A stretch of 64,000 nt of DNA, from positions 3,100,001-3,164,000 of the forward strand of contig NZ_CP095487.1 in NCBI RefSeq assembly GCF_023028345.1. The letters are read 5' to 3'. Numbering within the stretch: the first letter of the stretch is position 1; every line of letters starts with the position of its first letter. Source of the DNA: Halorientalis marina. GTDB taxonomy: Archaea > Halobacteriota > Halobacteria > Halobacteriales > Haloarculaceae. A program made the position numbers and the translations under genes. This document shows positions 1 through 7,454 of the stretch, piece after piece. A model generated the notes under the pieces. It saw only the letters and a list, made by a program, of their open reading frames with translations. It was not told where the DNA came from and did not search any database.

Positions 1-1
1 G

Positions 2-526
2 ACCGACGAACCGACGGACGGTCCCGGCGGCACCCCTCGGGACCCGCTCTCGGGGGTTCCGTGTCCGTCCTTCGCGGAGGGTGTCGACCGGACGGTGTGC
101 TGGCCCCACGGCGACCTGTCCGACGAGCCGCTCTATCTCGATGCGTCGTCGGTCGTTTTCGAGCCGACGGCGGACGACGGGGAGGTAGCCTCGCTCGAGT
201 TCGTCCTGCACAACGGGTCGGAACAGTCCTTCGGGCTGAACCCCCACGACTGGGCGATCTGGCGCCGGACCGAGGACGACTGGTCGTTCGTTGCACCCGA
301 GGAACACGTCGAACCGTGGTACACCGTCGAGTCCGGCGAGACCTACACGTGGCGGCTGACGGTTCAGCAACACCCGGCGCCGATGAGCGGGGACACGCTG
401 GCGGTCGTCCAGGACCTCGCCGACGGCGTCTACGCGTTTCAGGTCACGGGCGCGTACGGAGACGGACCGAACGACGGCACGCAGGTCGAGTGTATCGCGC
501 TGTTCGCGGTGCGTCGGCAGGAGTGA
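2..526 (+). CDS. 3' part of a probable secreted or lipoprotein domain protein (5' end outside window)
   Basis: The frame is open from base 2, so the gene begins upstream of the window; the GTG at 95 is only an internal candidate. The visible 174 residues are beta-rich, with many Trp, Tyr and Phe and two Cys near the N-terminal side (CPSF, VCWPHG), and end in FAVRRQE. The pattern of a short Cys/Pro/Gly linker followed by an Ig-like or cupredoxin-like beta domain is common in exported haloarchaeal proteins. I do not recognise a specific family. It converges with the transducer gene that follows, separated by only 17 bases. Confidence 0.7.
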   Translation, partial: TDEPTDGPGGTPRDPLSGVPCPSFAEGVDRTVCWPHGDLSDEPLYLDASSVVFEPTADDGEVASLEFVLHNGSEQSFGLNPHDWAIWRRTEDDWSFVAPEEHVEPWYTVESGETYTWRLTVQQHPAPMSGDTLAVVQDLADGVYAFQVTGAYGDGPNDGTQVECIALFAVRRQE

Positions 527-543
527 CTGACGCTCCGCGACCG

Positions 544-2220
544 TCAGTCGTCGGCAGGGTCGACGGTCGCGTCGATTGTCGGGGTCCGTCCCGAACTGCC
601 GCCCGAAACGGTGAGGTCGTCCAACAGCGACCGGAGCGAGGCGGACTCCTCCGAGAGCGTCTCGACGGTCTCGGTGACCTCGGCGGTGGCGGCGGTCTGC
701 TCCTCGGCGGAGGCCGAGACGGACTGTGCCTCGGCGGCGGTCTCGTCGCTGATGTCCGCGACCTCGTCGATGGTGGTCACGACCTCCTGGGTCATCTCGG
801 CCTGGCGGTCGGTAGCGTCGTCGATCTCGCGCATCCCGGCGTCGACGTCCTCGATGGCGTCGACGACGGCTGCGAGCGCGTCGAGGGCCTCTTCGACGGT
901 GTCGGCGCCGCGTTCGACGCTCGTTTCCATTGCCTCCATCTCGTCGACGGCCGACCCGGCCTGTTCGCGCATCTCGTCGATCACGTCCTCGACCTGGTCG
1001 GTCGCGTCCTGGGTCTCCTCGGCGAGACTCTTGACTTCCTGTGCGACGACGGCGAACCCCTCGCCGGCCTCACCGGCGCGTGCGGCCTCGATAGAGGCGT
1101 TGAGCGCGAGCGTGTTGGTCTGCTCCGCGATCCCGTCGATGAGGTCGACGATATCGCCGACCCGCTCGATCCGGTCGTCGAGCGTCTCGACCTCCGTCGC
1201 GGCCGAGCCCGCGTTCTCGCGGATGGACTCGATCTCGTCGACGGCAGTCTCGGAGGCGACACGGGCCGATTCGCCGGTGTCGGCCGCCTCCGCGGCGGTA
1301 TCGGCTACCTCGGTCGCTGAGGAGGCGATCTCCTCGATGGTCGCGGAGAGTTCGTTCATCCGGTCGGCAGCCTCCGTGACCTGCTCGCGCTGGTCCTCGG
1401 CACCGCTGGCGATCTCCTCCATCGAACTGCTCACGTCGTCGCTGGCCGCCCGAATCTCGTCGCCGCTGGCTGCGGCGTCCTCGCTGACCGACGAGACCGT
1501 CTCCGCGAAGGTCTTGACCTCCTCGAGGGTCGCACACAGCGAGTCGAGCATCCCGTTGAACGCCGCCGCGATGTCGGCCATGGCCTCGTTGTCCGCGTCG
1601 GTGTCGAGCCGCCGGGTCAGGTCGCCGTCGGCCACGGCGTGCATCACGTCGCCGTACTCGCGAGCCCGCGTCCGCAACCGCTCGGCGATGGCCTCGGCCT
1701 CCTGCTTCGCGGCTTCGGCCTCCTCGAGCGCGTCCTCCGCTCGTTTCTGCTCGCGTTCGGCCTGTTCGCGGGCTTCTTCTGCCTCCGTGATCCGCTCGTC
1801 GAGGCTGCCTGCGAGTTCCTCGGTCCCGCGGTAGACATCGTCTATTTCGTCGGTCCGCTGCGCGTCGATCCGCACGTCGTACTCGCCGTCGGCGATGGCG
1901 GCGTTCGCCTGTTCGAGGTTCTTGATGATGAGATACATCTCACCGTAGATGAAGCCGCCCACGCCGAGCGTCATCACGAGCAGCGCCGCGGCCATGAGTG
2001 CCGATTGCAGGACGAACACTGCGATCAGCAGCGGGCCGCCCGTCGCGATCAGCGCGTGGGCCCAGAGCTGTCTGTTCAGCGTCCGCCGCCAGCCCGCCGG
2101 GGTCAGTCCCTTCACGGCGTTCGAGGCACCGCCGCTGAACTTCCAGAACAGCGCCGTCCCGGACGCGTCCGCGGAGATGACCGTCTCCCCGGGGCCCTCG
2201 CCGTCAGTTGTCGTCGACAT
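544..2220 (-). CDS. Methyl-accepting taxis transducer (Htr/MCP type)
   Basis: A 558-residue transducer that would pass signals to CheA/CheW and the archaellum. Two adjacent hydrophobic helices (about residues 53-75 and 78-100) sit near the N-terminus with almost nothing between them, so there is no extracellular sensor domain. A HAMP-like segment follows (about 100-145, then a coiled coil and a second HAMP-like stretch near 190-235). The cytoplasmic signalling tip is intact around 367-400, with the hallmark [19 protein letters not shown]. Glu/Gln/Ala-rich helical heptads cover both sides, as expected for methylation helices. The lack of a sensor loop suggests a membrane-state, energy or partner-protein input. 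The next gene on the same strand is a small STAS-like protein; no other che gene is close, although cheF lies at about 51 kb. Confidence 0.93.
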   Translation of the reverse strand: MSTTTDGEGPGETVISADASGTALFWKFSGGASNAVKGLTPAGWRRTLNRQLWAHALIATGGPLLIAVFVLQSALMAAALLVMTLGVGGFIYGEMYLIIKNLEQANAAIADGEYDVRIDAQRTDEIDDVYRGTEELAGSLDERITEAEEAREQAEREQKRAEDALEEAEAAKQEAEAIAERLRTRAREYGDVMHAVADGDLTRRLDTDADNEAMADIAAAFNGMLDSLCATLEEVKTFAETVSSVSEDAAASGDEIRAASDDVSSSMEEIASGAEDQREQVTEAADRMNELSATIEEIASSATEVADTAAEAADTGESARVASETAVDEIESIRENAGSAATEVETLDDRIERVGDIVDLIDGIAEQTNTLALNASIEAARAGEAGEGFAVVAQEVKSLAEETQDATDQVEDVIDEMREQAGSAVDEMEAMETSVERGADTVEEALDALAAVVDAIEDVDAGMREIDDATDRQAEMTQEVVTTIDEVADISDETAAEAQSVSASAEEQTAATAEVTETVETLSEESASLRSLLDDLTVSGGSSGRTPTIDATVDPADD

Positions 2221-2248
2221 GATTCTAATCTATCGTGACCAATACGTA

Positions 2249-2257
2249 TGCATAAGC
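2249..2257 (-). promoter_or_regulatory. TATA-like element for the transducer gene
   Basis: On the minus strand the sequence reads GCTTATGCA, centred about 33 bases before the ATG at 2220. This spacing would give a very short leader, as is usual in haloarchaea. Assigned by position and composition only. Confidence 0.35.
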
Positions 2258-2381
2258 CTCGGCATGGGATTATCTTCGATGAAAACGAAAGTTCACGCGT
2301 TCGAGTCGAGCGGGGCCGGCGCGGTGTCCCGCGACCGGCTCCGGGTGTCGGTCCCGGCTGCCGGTTACGGCCCCGTGGCCG

Positions 2382-2759
2382 TCACTGCTCGGCGCGGCGC
2401 TGGTCGAGGAGCTTTTCGGCTTTCTCGACGGAGTCGGCCATCGCCACCGCGTACGGCTCGTCGCCGGCGCGCTCGAACTGCATCTGCCCGGTCGTCGACT
2501 CCGGCGTGATGCGAACGGCGGCCGTGGCTCCGTTCTCGGCGACGGCCTCCTTCCCGCGTTTGATGTTCTCGACCGCTTCCGCGTCACCCGGTTGCACGTC
2601 GGCGATGTCGGTGATGACGTCGAACCCCTCGTCCATCTTCTCGGCGGCCTCGACGACTGCGTTGGTCGACCGCTCGGCTTCCTCGCCCTCGATGTACCCG
2701 CTCAGTTCGATGTACAGTCGGCCCTTCTCCGTGTCCGCTTCGACGTTCCAGTCGCCCAT
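2382..2759 (-). CDS. Small STAS-like (SpoIIAA-like) cytoplasmic protein
   Basis: I chose the ATG at 2759 (MGDWNVEAD) over the upstream in-frame ATG at 2786, because the extra N-terminal residues look non-coding. The 125-residue product has alternating strands and helices: a strand (GRLYIELSGYI), helix (AERSTNAVVEAAEKM), strand (FDVITDIADV), helix, strand (ATAAVRITP) and terminal helix. This is the arrangement of STAS/SpoIIAA-like proteins, which usually bind partners or small ligands rather than catalyse. It is upstream of the transducer on the same strand with a 161-base gap, so a role in setting transducer activity is possible but inferred from position only. Confidence 0.65.
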   Translation of the reverse strand: MGDWNVEADTEKGRLYIELSGYIEGEEAERSTNAVVEAAEKMDEGFDVITDIADVQPGDAEAVENIKRGKEAVAENGATAAVRITPESTTGQMQFERAGDEPYAVAMADSVEKAEKLLDQRRAEQ

Positions 2760-2822
2760 GTGATGTGCCAACGAGGAAGCGAACAAGAAAATATCCCTGC
2801 GAATATCAACCGTGATACTCCG

Positions 2823-3428
2823 TCAGTCCGCGCCGGCTTCCTCGGCGTCGTCGGCGTCGACGCCGGGAGCGTCTTCGACGTCCACGTCGGCGGGCTCGGC
2901 CTGTCCGCCGACGACGATCTCGCCGTCGTCGGTCTCGACGTAGACGTCGTCGGCGAAGCCGCCTTCGGCGTGGGGGTGTTCGGGGTCGTCGAGTTTCTCC
3001 GGGGTCGAGGGTGCGTCGGCGATGCCGCCGTTGGGTCGAAAGTCGCCCAGCGGGTCGTCGATGGTGATGTCCCACCGCTCGAAGAACTCCCCGTACCGCT
3101 CGTAATGGTCCTCGAGTTCGTCGCTCGGGAACTCCATCATCTCGGTCCAGCCGTGGTTGTAGAAGTCGAAGTTGGCCTGGATGTGGGTGATCTCGCGTGC
3201 CTCGGCCTCCGGGTACCCCGAGTCCAGCGCCGCGACGTAGGTGTCCATCGTCGCGTCGAAGAAGTCGTCGAGGTGCGCGCGCCGTTCCTCGGCACGCTCC
3301 TCGTCGGCCTTGTCGAGGAAGACCTTCGTGTGGAGGTCGACCAGCCAGTCGTTCGTCTTCTGACCGACGACGGGCATCGTCAGCGCCTTCTTCGCGGCCC
3401 AGTGGCGGACGTTTTGACGGATCTTCAT
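2823..3428 (-). CDS. Conserved haloarchaeal protein, DUF6149-like
   Basis: A 201-residue soluble protein starting MKIRQNVRHWAAKKAL. The first 100 residues are helical with several His, Glu and Asp; the C-terminal 60 residues are an acidic Asp/Glu/Ala tail typical of halophilic proteins. It resembles the haloarchaeal family I remember as DUF6149, which has no known function; the family number is from memory. It is divergent from the oxidoreductase at 3582, and the 153-base gap between them must hold both promoters. No catalytic motif or membrane segment is visible. Confidence 0.7.
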   Translation of the reverse strand: MKIRQNVRHWAAKKALTMPVVGQKTNDWLVDLHTKVFLDKADEERAEERRAHLDDFFDATMDTYVAALDSGYPEAEAREITHIQANFDFYNHGWTEMMEFPSDELEDHYERYGEFFERWDITIDDPLGDFRPNGGIADAPSTPEKLDDPEHPHAEGGFADDVYVETDDGEIVVGGQAEPADVDVEDAPGVDADDAEEAGAD

Positions 3429-3581
3429 CTCGTTGGTTCACTAGGGACGGGATACTCTAAAACGTCCCGGCTTGCCCTCCGCCGGCCGTGGCGGCGATGG
3501 GCGGCCCGATTCGGTCGGCCGAGCGGCGAGCGTCGCGGAGATAGCAATTCACTTTAGTTCCGGTGCGCAAACTCTCTGTAC

Positions 3582-4877
3582 ATGAGCGCGTCGCACGTCA
3601 TAATCGGTGACGGTATCGCGGGGAGTTCCGCGGCGGAAACCATTCGGGAACAGGACCCGGACGCCGACGTTACCGTCATCACGGAGGAGGGGGAGGCCCT
3701 CTACAACCGGATTCTCATCAAGGAGTTCGCCAAGGGCAAACTGCCGGAGGCACCCATCTCGATCCACGAGGAAGACTGGTACGCGGAGCGGGACATCGAC
3801 CTGGCGCTCGACACCGTGGTCACGAGCGTCGACACCGACGAGAAGACAGTCCACACCCACGAGAGCGGGACCTACGACTACGACAAACTGCTCGTCGCAA
3901 CCGGCGGAACGCCCACGCAACTGCCCGTCGACAACTCCGACGCCGACGGCGTCCACCACTTCTGGACGTTCCAGGACGCCCGCGCCATCCGCGAGCACGC
4001 CGACGATGCCGACACGGGGATCGTCGTCGGTGCCGGCCTGCTCGGCATCGACCTCGCGGCCATCTGTGGCGCCCAGGACGTCGAGGCTCACTACCTGATG
4101 CGTGGCAACCGCTGGTGGCGCTACGCCCTGTCGCTCGACGGCGCCGAGATCATCCACGACGCGCTGGAAGACCACGGCGTCACGCCCGTCTTCGACTCCG
4201 GCGTCGACCACTTCACGACCGACGACGACGGCGTCGTCACGGGCGCGGTCGACCCCAACGGCGACGAGTACGACGGCGACTTCGTCGGCGTCGCCATCGG
4301 CCTGAACTTCAACACGGAGTTCCTCGCCGACAGCGGGATCGAACTCGACGACGGTATCGTCGTCGACGAGTACATGCAGACCAACGCCGAGGACGTCTAC
4401 GCCGCCGGCGACATCACGCGCTTCTACGACACCATCCTCGGCGAACACACGCAGAACGGTGCCTGGGGCTCGGCCAAAGAGCAGGGTGCCGTTGCCGGGC
4501 AGAACATGGTCGCCGACACCGTTGCGTCGGAGACGCAACGAGCAGACGGCGAAGCCGTCGACGACGGGGCTGAGGAGTTCCGCTGGGTCCCCTCGTACTC
4601 GATCACCCACTTCGACTTCCCCTTCCTCTCGTTCGGCCACCCGACCATCGGCGACGACCACGCAGAGCGGAAGTACTCCGACACGGAGTGGCGCCGCATC
4701 GCGTTCAAGGACGGCAAGGTCGTCGGTGGGGTTCTCATCGGTGACCTCGCGCCGCAGTCGAAGTTCAAACAGCTCATCCGCGAGGAACGCGAGGTCGCCG
4801 ACCAGAAGGAGGTCCTGCTGGAGCAGACCGTCGACCTCGAGAAGCTCGACGACACCGCGGAAGTCGAGTCCGAGTAA
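3582..4877 (+). CDS. FAD-dependent pyridine nucleotide-disulfide-type oxidoreductase
   Basis: A 431-residue flavoprotein of the NirB/rubredoxin-reductase/NADH-oxidase class. It has an N-terminal FAD-binding Rossmann motif (HVIIGDGIAGSSAAETIRE), the mid-protein ATGG motif (LLVATGGTP), a second dinucleotide motif for NAD(P)H (TGIVVGAGLLGIDLAA) and the C-terminal FAD signature (NAEDVYAAGDITRF). There is no CxxxxC redox-active disulfide near the FAD motif, so it is not a thioredoxin or lipoamide reductase; single-electron or ferredoxin/rubredoxin-type transfer is more likely. The acceptor is unknown and no partner gene is adjacent. Followed by a GC-rich palindrome and T-run that could be a terminator. 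Confidence 0.9.
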   Translation: MSASHVIIGDGIAGSSAAETIREQDPDADVTVITEEGEALYNRILIKEFAKGKLPEAPISIHEEDWYAERDIDLALDTVVTSVDTDEKTVHTHESGTYDYDKLLVATGGTPTQLPVDNSDADGVHHFWTFQDARAIREHADDADTGIVVGAGLLGIDLAAICGAQDVEAHYLMRGNRWWRYALSLDGAEIIHDALEDHGVTPVFDSGVDHFTTDDDGVVTGAVDPNGDEYDGDFVGVAIGLNFNTEFLADSGIELDDGIVVDEYMQTNAEDVYAAGDITRFYDTILGEHTQNGAWGSAKEQGAVAGQNMVADTVASETQRADGEAVDDGAEEFRWVPSYSITHFDFPFLSFGHPTIGDDHAERKYSDTEWRRIAFKDGKVVGGVLIGDLAPQSKFKQLIREEREVADQKEVLLEQTVDLEKLDDTAEVESE

Positions 4878-4878
4878 C

Positions 4879-4897
4879 GCGGCGCCGCTACCTTTTT
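4879..4897 (+). terminator. Palindrome plus T-run after the oxidoreductase
   Basis: The ten-base palindrome GCGGCGCCGC starts two bases after the stop codon and is followed within a few bases by five T residues. T-runs are the main archaeal termination signal; the palindrome may be incidental. Confidence 0.4.
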
Positions 4898-4922
4898 CGC
4901 CGTCCGTACGAAACGTTCGTGT

Positions 4923-5111
4923 ATGCTCCGTGCCCTCTACCGGCGGCTCCGCGAGTGGACGCGCCGCGACGAGGACTCGCGGTTCCGCGGGTCGTTGCTG
5001 GACCGGTCGATCCACTACGCCCACGGCGGCGGGGGCGAGGAGGTCGAGCGCGAACTGGAGCGTACGAGCGAGGAAGCCCAGAAACTCGCCGAGGCACAGC
5101 GGGACCACTGA
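4923..5111 (+). CDS. Small charged haloarchaeal protein, unknown function
   Basis: A 62-residue protein with a basic first third (MLRALYRRLREWTRRDED) and an acidic, helix-forming last third. A glycine run (HGGGGEE) joins them. There is no cysteine and no membrane segment. The acidic halophilic composition and good codon use support it as a real gene, but I do not recognise the family. It lies 45 bases after the oxidoreductase stop, beyond the candidate terminator, so it probably has its own promoter. Confidence 0.55.
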   Translation: MLRALYRRLREWTRRDEDSRFRGSLLDRSIHYAHGGGGEEVERELERTSEEAQKLAEAQRDH

Positions 5112-5203
5112 GCGGCCGGCGGTCGACTCTGGTGCGGTCGCGGTCGGCAGCAGTTCGTTGCACCGGACGCGAGGCCAGCGGCCGAGCGTCCGGCAGTTTT
5201 TCG

Positions 5204-5261
5204 CCCACGTTTTTACGAGGGGAGGTGCGCCGAAGGCGCACCCGACGAAGTAAAAACGTGG
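5204..5261. repeat. Nested inverted repeat with GAA-loop hairpin
   Basis: The outer arms are CCACGTTTTTAC (5205-5216) and GTAAAAACGTGG (5250-5261), a 12-base perfect match. Inside them lies a second perfect hairpin: GGTGCGCC (5224-5231), loop GAA, GGCGCACC (5235-5242). The T-rich outer arm shares a 15-base string with the hairpin cluster near 22705, so this is a dispersed element rather than a chance terminator. Confidence 0.7.
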
Positions 5262-5307
5262 AGGTGGGACCGACGGCCTTTTCTCCAGAGATTGCGGAGC
5301 AGTAGGT

Positions 5308-5721
5308 ATGGACGGTGGCGGCTCAAGCGACATGACCCTGGCCTTCGAACTGGAGGCGCTCAAGCAACTGGCGTACCCGGATGCCGTGTTCAACGACGCG
5401 CGCCAGTGGAGCGAGTACGTCGGCGTCGTCTCGGAGAAGCCGACCTACGTCGTGACCAACTTCACGCGCAAACACCGCATCCGACAGGACTTCTTCTCGG
5501 GGCCGCGGGGCCGGGGGGACAGCCTCACGAACGTCAAAGGACAGTTCGACACGGACCGACACGTCTTCGTCGGGACCAGCGAAGAGGACGCCGCCCTCGC
5601 CGAGGAGGTCGACTGGGAGTACCTCCCGCTGGAGGACGCTGCCGCGGCGGCCGACTGGGAACTGGGCGAACCCGAATCGCCCGACACGGACGAGACCGAG
5701 ACCCGCGACGACTGGCCCTGA
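5308..5721 (+). CDS. Conserved haloarchaeal protein, DUF7124-like
   Basis: A 137-residue protein beginning MDGGGSSDMTLAFELEALKQ. The Gly/Ser start is kept because similar N-termini are, as I recall, conserved in this family (DUF7124; number from memory); the ATG at 5332 is the alternative. The central segment TYVVTNFTRKHRIRQDFF is rich in aromatic and basic residues and could be a nucleic-acid or partner contact. The C-terminus is an acidic tail ending RDDWP. No catalytic motif is visible and the function is unknown. Confidence 0.7.
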   Translation: MDGGGSSDMTLAFELEALKQLAYPDAVFNDARQWSEYVGVVSEKPTYVVTNFTRKHRIRQDFFSGPRGRGDSLTNVKGQFDTDRHVFVGTSEEDAALAEEVDWEYLPLEDAAAAADWELGEPESPDTDETETRDDWP

Positions 5722-5801
5722 ACCGCTGTCGTCGACCGGACCGCCGGCAAGGACACGTTGGTTTCCCGTTACTTTTGATTGTGCCCTCTGAATCCGGCCG
5801 T

Positions 5802-6116
5802 ATGCCCGAGACAGAAGTCGAGGTCGAGGTGGAAGTAGAGGTCGACGAGGACGAACTGGAGATCGAGGTGGGCGACACCCACGAGGCCGAGGCCGAACTC
5901 GAGACAGCCGGGCTGGAGATCGAAGTCGAGGTCGAGGTCGAAATCGAAGGCGGCGAAGACGAGGAGGGGGATGAGCACGAAGCCGATGGAGAAGCCGACG
6001 ACGAAGCCGATGATGGTGAGGAAGAAGAGCACGAGGCCGGAGACGACGACCACGAGGCCGGAGACGACGACCGCGATGCGGACGAGGCGGACGCGTCCGA
6101 GGAGTTCGACGACTGA
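5802..6116 (+). CDS. Extremely acidic low-complexity repeat protein
   Basis: A 104-residue protein starting MPETEVEVEVEVEV. It is made almost entirely of Glu, Asp, Val, Ala and Gly, with (EV)n runs, then D/E-rich blocks including a duplicated EAGDDDHEAGDDD unit. It contains hardly any basic residue and no cysteine. The ATG at 5802 follows a T/A-rich stretch (GTTACTTTTGATT, about 5764-5776) that could supply the promoter. The opposite strand also has a long ORF, but that ORF runs on into neighbouring genes and is a shadow. A counter-ion, chaperone-like or coat role is imaginable; nothing in the sequence decides it. Confidence 0.6.
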   Translation: MPETEVEVEVEVEVDEDELEIEVGDTHEAEAELETAGLEIEVEVEVEIEGGEDEEGDEHEADGEADDEADDGEEEEHEAGDDDHEAGDDDRDADEADASEEFDD

Positions 6117-6179
6117 CTGCGCCGGCGGTCGCGGGACGAACGCGCGGGTTTTACCCGCTCGGGGCCACAACGGCCGGTA

Positions 6180-6713
6180 ATGGCAGAACCACGCGTCCCG
6201 GGGGGCGACAGCTCGGTTCTCGAACTGCCCTGCGGCGAGACGGTCGCGCTCACGGAACTGGACATGGGACTGCGGGAGTTCGCCTGCGAGTGTGGCGACA
6301 CCCACGCGGTCGTGATGGATATGCACCCACTCGGGCGGTTCGTGCCCGAGTCCCTGGCGGCGGTCCTGCGGGAGACCATCGAACCGGCCGACGAGTTCGA
6401 CGAGTTCACGACGGCGCACCTGATGGGGGTCGTCATCGAGGAGTTCCCGGAGGCCGTCGCCGTCGAGGACACGTCCGACGACGGCCAGGTCGGGTACGCG
6501 ATGGTCTGGGTCACCGACTTCGACTCCAGGCGCCTCCACGAGATTATCGTCGAACTGCTCGTCGAACTGATGGAACACGCGATGAGCCACGCCGACGACG
6601 AGGGCGCGATGACCGAGTTCGAGGAGCAGATGCTCGAGTTCGACGTGAGCGAGTTCGTCGAGCAGTACCGCGACCAGCGGGAGTTCGAGTCCGAACACGA
6701 CACGGCGATCTGA
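6180..6713 (+). CDS. Conserved haloarchaeal protein, DUF5815-like
   Basis: A 177-residue protein with an early Cys-containing beta segment (ELPCGE, then FACECGD, three cysteines in all) and a helical C-terminal half (LHEIIVELLVELMEHAM). The CxC plus a nearby His could bind a metal. I recall this as the haloarchaeal family DUF5815 (from memory), with no known function. The last codons and the sequence just after the stop are duplicated 115 bases downstream (see the repeat entry). Confidence 0.7.
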   Translation: MAEPRVPGGDSSVLELPCGETVALTELDMGLREFACECGDTHAVVMDMHPLGRFVPESLAAVLRETIEPADEFDEFTTAHLMGVVIEEFPEAVAVEDTSDDGQVGYAMVWVTDFDSRRLHEIIVELLVELMEHAMSHADDEGAMTEFEEQMLEFDVSEFVEQYRDQREFESEHDTAI

Positions 6714-6860
6714 GCCGTGTCGAGGCTCGACGCGAACTCCCAGCGGGAATCCCGGGAGCTCTGCGACCGGGATGTCGGTGGACCGCGTCCACCGGCCGTT
6801 CGAGTCCGAACACGACACGGCGATCTGAGCCGTGTCGATGCTCGACGCGAACTCCTAACG
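6683..6860. repeat. Direct duplication of the 3' end of the preceding gene
   Basis: About 60 bases spanning the last ten codons, the stop codon and the following 30 bases (6683-6745) recur at 6798-6860 with only a few changes, an offset of 115 bases. A third partial copy of the tail (CTCGACGCGAACTCC) lies at 6873-6887. The second copy keeps the in-frame codons and the TGA, so it is a recent segmental duplication of coding DNA into the intergenic space. Confidence 0.85.
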
Positions 6861-6887
6861 GGCATCTCGGGACTCGACGCGAACTCC

Positions 6888-7137
6888 CTGTGGCGGTCTC
6901 GGGACCGCCGCTCGCACTCGATATCTCTGTAGAGTGGTATATAGACGAAAACACACGAGGGAAACTCGTTCGTCCGCGCGCGAGGCGTTCCGGGCGCGGA
7001 CCCTCCGGTGTTCGGGATTATTTTTCCGATAGCCGACGTGAACGGGGTCATCGTCTGACACGAGATGACGTAGCAGACGGTTTGCCGTCCCGTGGTTTTC
7101 CGTATTCTGCCGTCAGACGGCTGTCTGACGGCGTTTA
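6888..7137. other. Intergenic region with A/T-rich segment and inverted repeats
   Basis: No gene is visible between the duplicated segment and the next start. The stretch 6918-6965 is A/T-rich with TATATAGA at about 6940. GTCATC (7047-7052) and GATGAC (7064-7069) form a short inverted repeat, and a ten-base perfect palindrome sits at 7109-7132 directly before the next gene. Confidence 0.6.
7109..7132. promoter_or_regulatory. Ten-base inverted repeat upstream of winged-helix-like gene
   Basis: GCCGTCAGAC (7109-7118), loop GGCT, GTCTGACGGC (7123-7132): a perfect 10+10 palindrome ending five bases before the first possible ATG of the downstream gene. It may be an operator for that gene's own product or an RNA hairpin; the position fits autoregulation. 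Confidence 0.5.
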
Positions 7138-7392
7138 ATGAGGGATAAGGTTGAGTGTATGTGTATGCGCGTACGTCAGGGCGAGTTCGAACGGATCCGC
7201 TCGGTGCTCCGGCGCGCCGATCCCGACGAGCCGCTGACAGCACGCGAGATACTCGACCTGCTCGAGGAGCACGGCGAGGAGTTCGACAGCGCCCACCGGA
7301 TCGCGACGGTTCTGGGCCGGCGGGCCGAAACGGGCGACGTCGAGGTTATCCGCGATCAGCCCTACCGGTATCGATTCCAGGACGGCTCCTGA
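7138..7392 (+). CDS. Small winged-helix-like protein, unknown target
   Basis: An 84-residue protein. In-frame ATGs occur at 7138, 7159 and 7165; the last would give MRVRQGEFERIRSVL, which is the more natural N-terminus. The body reads as helix, helix, helix, strand, strand (LTAREILDLLEEHG, SAHRIATVLGRRAETG, VEVIRDQPYRYRF), the pattern of a winged helix such as those in haloarchaeal transcription factors. A perfect palindrome lies immediately upstream and is a plausible binding site. The gene is unlinked to any obvious operon. Confidence 0.6.
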   Translation: MRDKVECMCMRVRQGEFERIRSVLRRADPDEPLTAREILDLLEEHGEEFDSAHRIATVLGRRAETGDVEVIRDQPYRYRFQDGS

Positions 7393-7454
7393 GCCGCGCC
7401 GTTCCCCGCACCGACGCGAACTATTGAATGCCCGGGTCCCGTAGTGGACAGGGA

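Noticed and set aside
3549..5393. 614-codon minus-strand frame over the oxidoreductase
   Set aside because: Shadow; the FAD and NAD motifs are on the plus strand.
5769..6818. 349-codon minus-strand frame with hydrophobic segment
   Set aside because: The apparent membrane segment is only the antisense of the Glu/Asp repeat protein and the frame also overlaps the next gene.
6798..6870. GTTCGAGTCC, looks like a tRNA T-loop
   Set aside because: It is the duplicated tail of the upstream coding sequence; no acceptor or anticodon stem fits.
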